A stretch of DNA of 6,743 nt, taken from positions 1 to 6,743 of the forward strand of contig JADFGH010000125.1 in NCBI GenBank assembly GCA_022567775.1, read 5' to 3'. The DNA comes from Pseudomonadota bacterium (lineage in GTDB: Bacteria > Pseudomonadota > Gammaproteobacteria > Steroidobacterales > Woeseiaceae). Shown in pieces: positions 6,051 through 6,743 of this stretch. Each line of letters begins with the position of its first letter. The first letter of the stretch is position 1. The translations under genes and the position numbers were made by a program. The notes beneath the pieces are model-generated. The model made no database searches and was not told where the DNA came from. It saw only the letters and a list, made by a program, of their open reading frames with translations.

Positions 6051-6557
6051 TTAACCCTGGATACGTATTTCGTACCACGCGACGTTCCAGTACTTGTCAA
6101 ACTTCCAGCCGACTTCCTGGTACTCGCCGACTTTGCGAAATCCAAGTGCCTCATGCAATTTGACTGATGCATCATTCGGTAAAGCAACGCCGGCATAAGC
6201 ACCGTGCAATCCAATTCCGGACAGATTTTGCAGCAATACTTCGTAGAGCCGTTTGCCAACTCCCTCACCGGTGGCCTCCGGCGTCAAATACACCGTCGTC
6301 TCCACCGAAATATCATAGGCAGCCCTGTTTTCGAATGGCGTACTGCAACAGAATCCGAGGATTGTGCCGTTTTTCTCAGCTACCAGGAGTTGATTCGGTC
6401 CGGACACATGGAACTGGGAAAACCAGGGTGCACGCTCACCAATTGAATAGGGGCTGGTGTCGAACGTGGCGTGGGAGTTTTCGATGTAATGGTTATAGAT
6501 TTCGACAACCGCGTCATAGTCGCCCGGAGCGCAATGCCGAATTCTGATGTCGTCCAT
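6051..6557 (-). CDS. GNAT N-acetyltransferase, phosphinothricin/methionine sulfoximine acetyltransferase type
   Basis: This 168-residue GNAT-fold protein transfers acetyl from acetyl-CoA to an amine. Its layout matches the Pat/Bar/MnaT (YncA) subgroup: IRHCAPGDYDAVVEIYNHYI (6-25), ATFDT (30-34), YDISVETTVYL (81-91) with a candidate catalytic Glu86, the CoA pyrophosphate loop GEGVGKRL (97-104) and LPNDASVKLHEALGF (126-140), followed by VGWKFDKYWNVAWYEI (149-164). The Arg usually found at the first position of the R-x-x-G-x-G/A loop is Thr96. Members acetylate glutamine synthetase inhibitors (phosphinothricin, methionine sulfoximine), methionine sulfone or N-terminal Met, so the exact substrate is open. 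The ATG at 6557-6555 has no clear Shine-Dalgarno, yet the conserved N-terminus begins there. It is the first gene of a likely three-gene operon, 30 bp before a glutamine synthetase-like ligase. Confidence 0.88.
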   Translation of the reverse strand: MDDIRIRHCAPGDYDAVVEIYNHYIENSHATFDTSPYSIGERAPWFSQFHVSGPNQLLVAEKNGTILGFCCSTPFENRAAYDISVETTVYLTPEATGEGVGKRLYEVLLQNLSGIGLHGAYAGVALPNDASVKLHEALGFRKVGEYQEVGWKFDKYWNVAWYEIRIQG

Positions 6558-6577
6558 GCGCTGAGTGTGGGCACAAT

Positions 6578-6592
6578 TTGCCTGCTCGGCAA
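6578..6592. repeat. Inverted repeat upstream of the GNAT gene
   Basis: TTGCC (6578-6582) and GGCAA (6588-6592) are a perfect 5-bp inverted repeat around TGCTC, about 20 bases upstream of the GNAT start. It could be a regulator site or a leader hairpin for the leftward operon. I find no strong sigma-70 promoter beside it. The remainder of the 144-bp divergent gap (6558-6701) holds the elements listed separately. Confidence 0.25.
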
Positions 6593-6657
6593 CTGCTCAC
6601 GAGGCTGGTGCTGTCGGCAGGTAGGTATTTGTCACGACTCGCCTGGCCCCCGGGATG

Positions 6658-6691
6658 TTGCCATCATGTGAAACTTGCGCCCATGATATGG
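6658..6691 (+). promoter_or_regulatory. Candidate promoter with overlapping inverted repeat for the right-edge gene
   Basis: TTGCCA (6658-6663, five of six -35 bases) and CATGAT (6682-6687, four of six -10 bases) are 18 bases apart and point to a transcription start near 6694. That would leave only about eight bases before the ATG at 6702. The same stretch holds an inverted repeat: ATCATG (6663-6668) with CATGAT (6682-6687), extendable to CC/GG (6661-6662, 6690-6691) across a 2-base bulge. An operator overlapping the promoter is possible. Everything here is pattern inference. Confidence 0.28.
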
Positions 6692-6701
6692 AACTGACTC
6701 A

Positions 6702-6743
6702 ATGAGTGAAACGCGTCCGCCACAAGGCGCGCAGGCCGCCCTT
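6702..6743 (+). CDS. Possible start of a divergent gene, truncated by the window edge
   Basis: An ATG at 6702 opens a frame of 14 codons to the end of the window (MSETRPPQGAQAAL). A weak GGA (6690-6692) lies nine bases upstream, and a candidate promoter stands at 6658-6687. The region to the left is clearly non-coding, so a divergent gene beginning here is reasonable. The product cannot be identified from 14 residues. Being divergent from a GNAT-ligase-thioesterase operon, a regulator is one possibility, but nothing in the sequence shows it. Confidence 0.42.
   Translation, partial: MSETRPPQGAQAAL

Overview
The window looks like ordinary chromosomal DNA of a proteobacterium, most likely a gammaproteobacterium. 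The evidence is the moderately high G+C content, gene order and protein types: an EVE-domain protein, a DUF47/Pit phosphate pair, a Spinster-type MFS carrier and a PuuA-like glutamine synthetase homologue. I cannot name the species. No RNA gene, insertion sequence, CRISPR array or phage gene is visible. Coding density is about 90 percent, in three blocks.

Block 1 (1-755, minus strand). A 150-residue EVE-domain protein (303-755, GTG start) is followed on the same strand by the first 70 codons of a lipoprotein (1-212) that runs off the left edge. Its N-terminus resembles large TPR lipoproteins. The 90 bp between them hold a TATAAT-like -10 and a small GC-rich hairpin just before the lipoprotein ribosome binding site.

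Block 2 (921-4150, plus strand). Three genes form one likely operon: a PhoU-like DUF47 protein (921-1595, TTG start), a Pit-type phosphate permease (1626-2876, GTG start) and an MFS carrier of the Spinster-like group (2873-4150). The MFS gene appears to start at a TTG that overlaps the Pit stop codon by four bases. The first two genes are a well known pair in low-affinity phosphate transport. The substrate of the third carrier cannot be read from the sequence. The 165 bp between blocks 1 and 2 is a divergent promoter region, with an extended -10 candidate for each direction and two abutting perfect 8-bp palindromes between them.

Block 3 (6557 down to 4190, minus strand). Three closely spaced genes run convergently towards block 2: a GNAT acetyltransferase of the phosphinothricin/methionine-sulfoximine acetyltransferase type (6051-6557), a glutamine synthetase-family ligase resembling gamma-glutamylputrescine synthetase (4629-6020) and a PaaI-like hot-dog thioesterase (4190-4606). 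Gaps are 30 and 22 bp. This block is the most interesting part, because it pairs a glutamine synthetase-like ligase with an acetyltransferase family known to inactivate glutamine synthetase inhibitors. A polyamine or amine catabolism role is equally possible. A plus-strand reading frame starting at 6702 is probably the first 14 codons of a divergent gene leaving the right edge.

I do not see a clearly new biological system here. The findings are modest and are scored accordingly.
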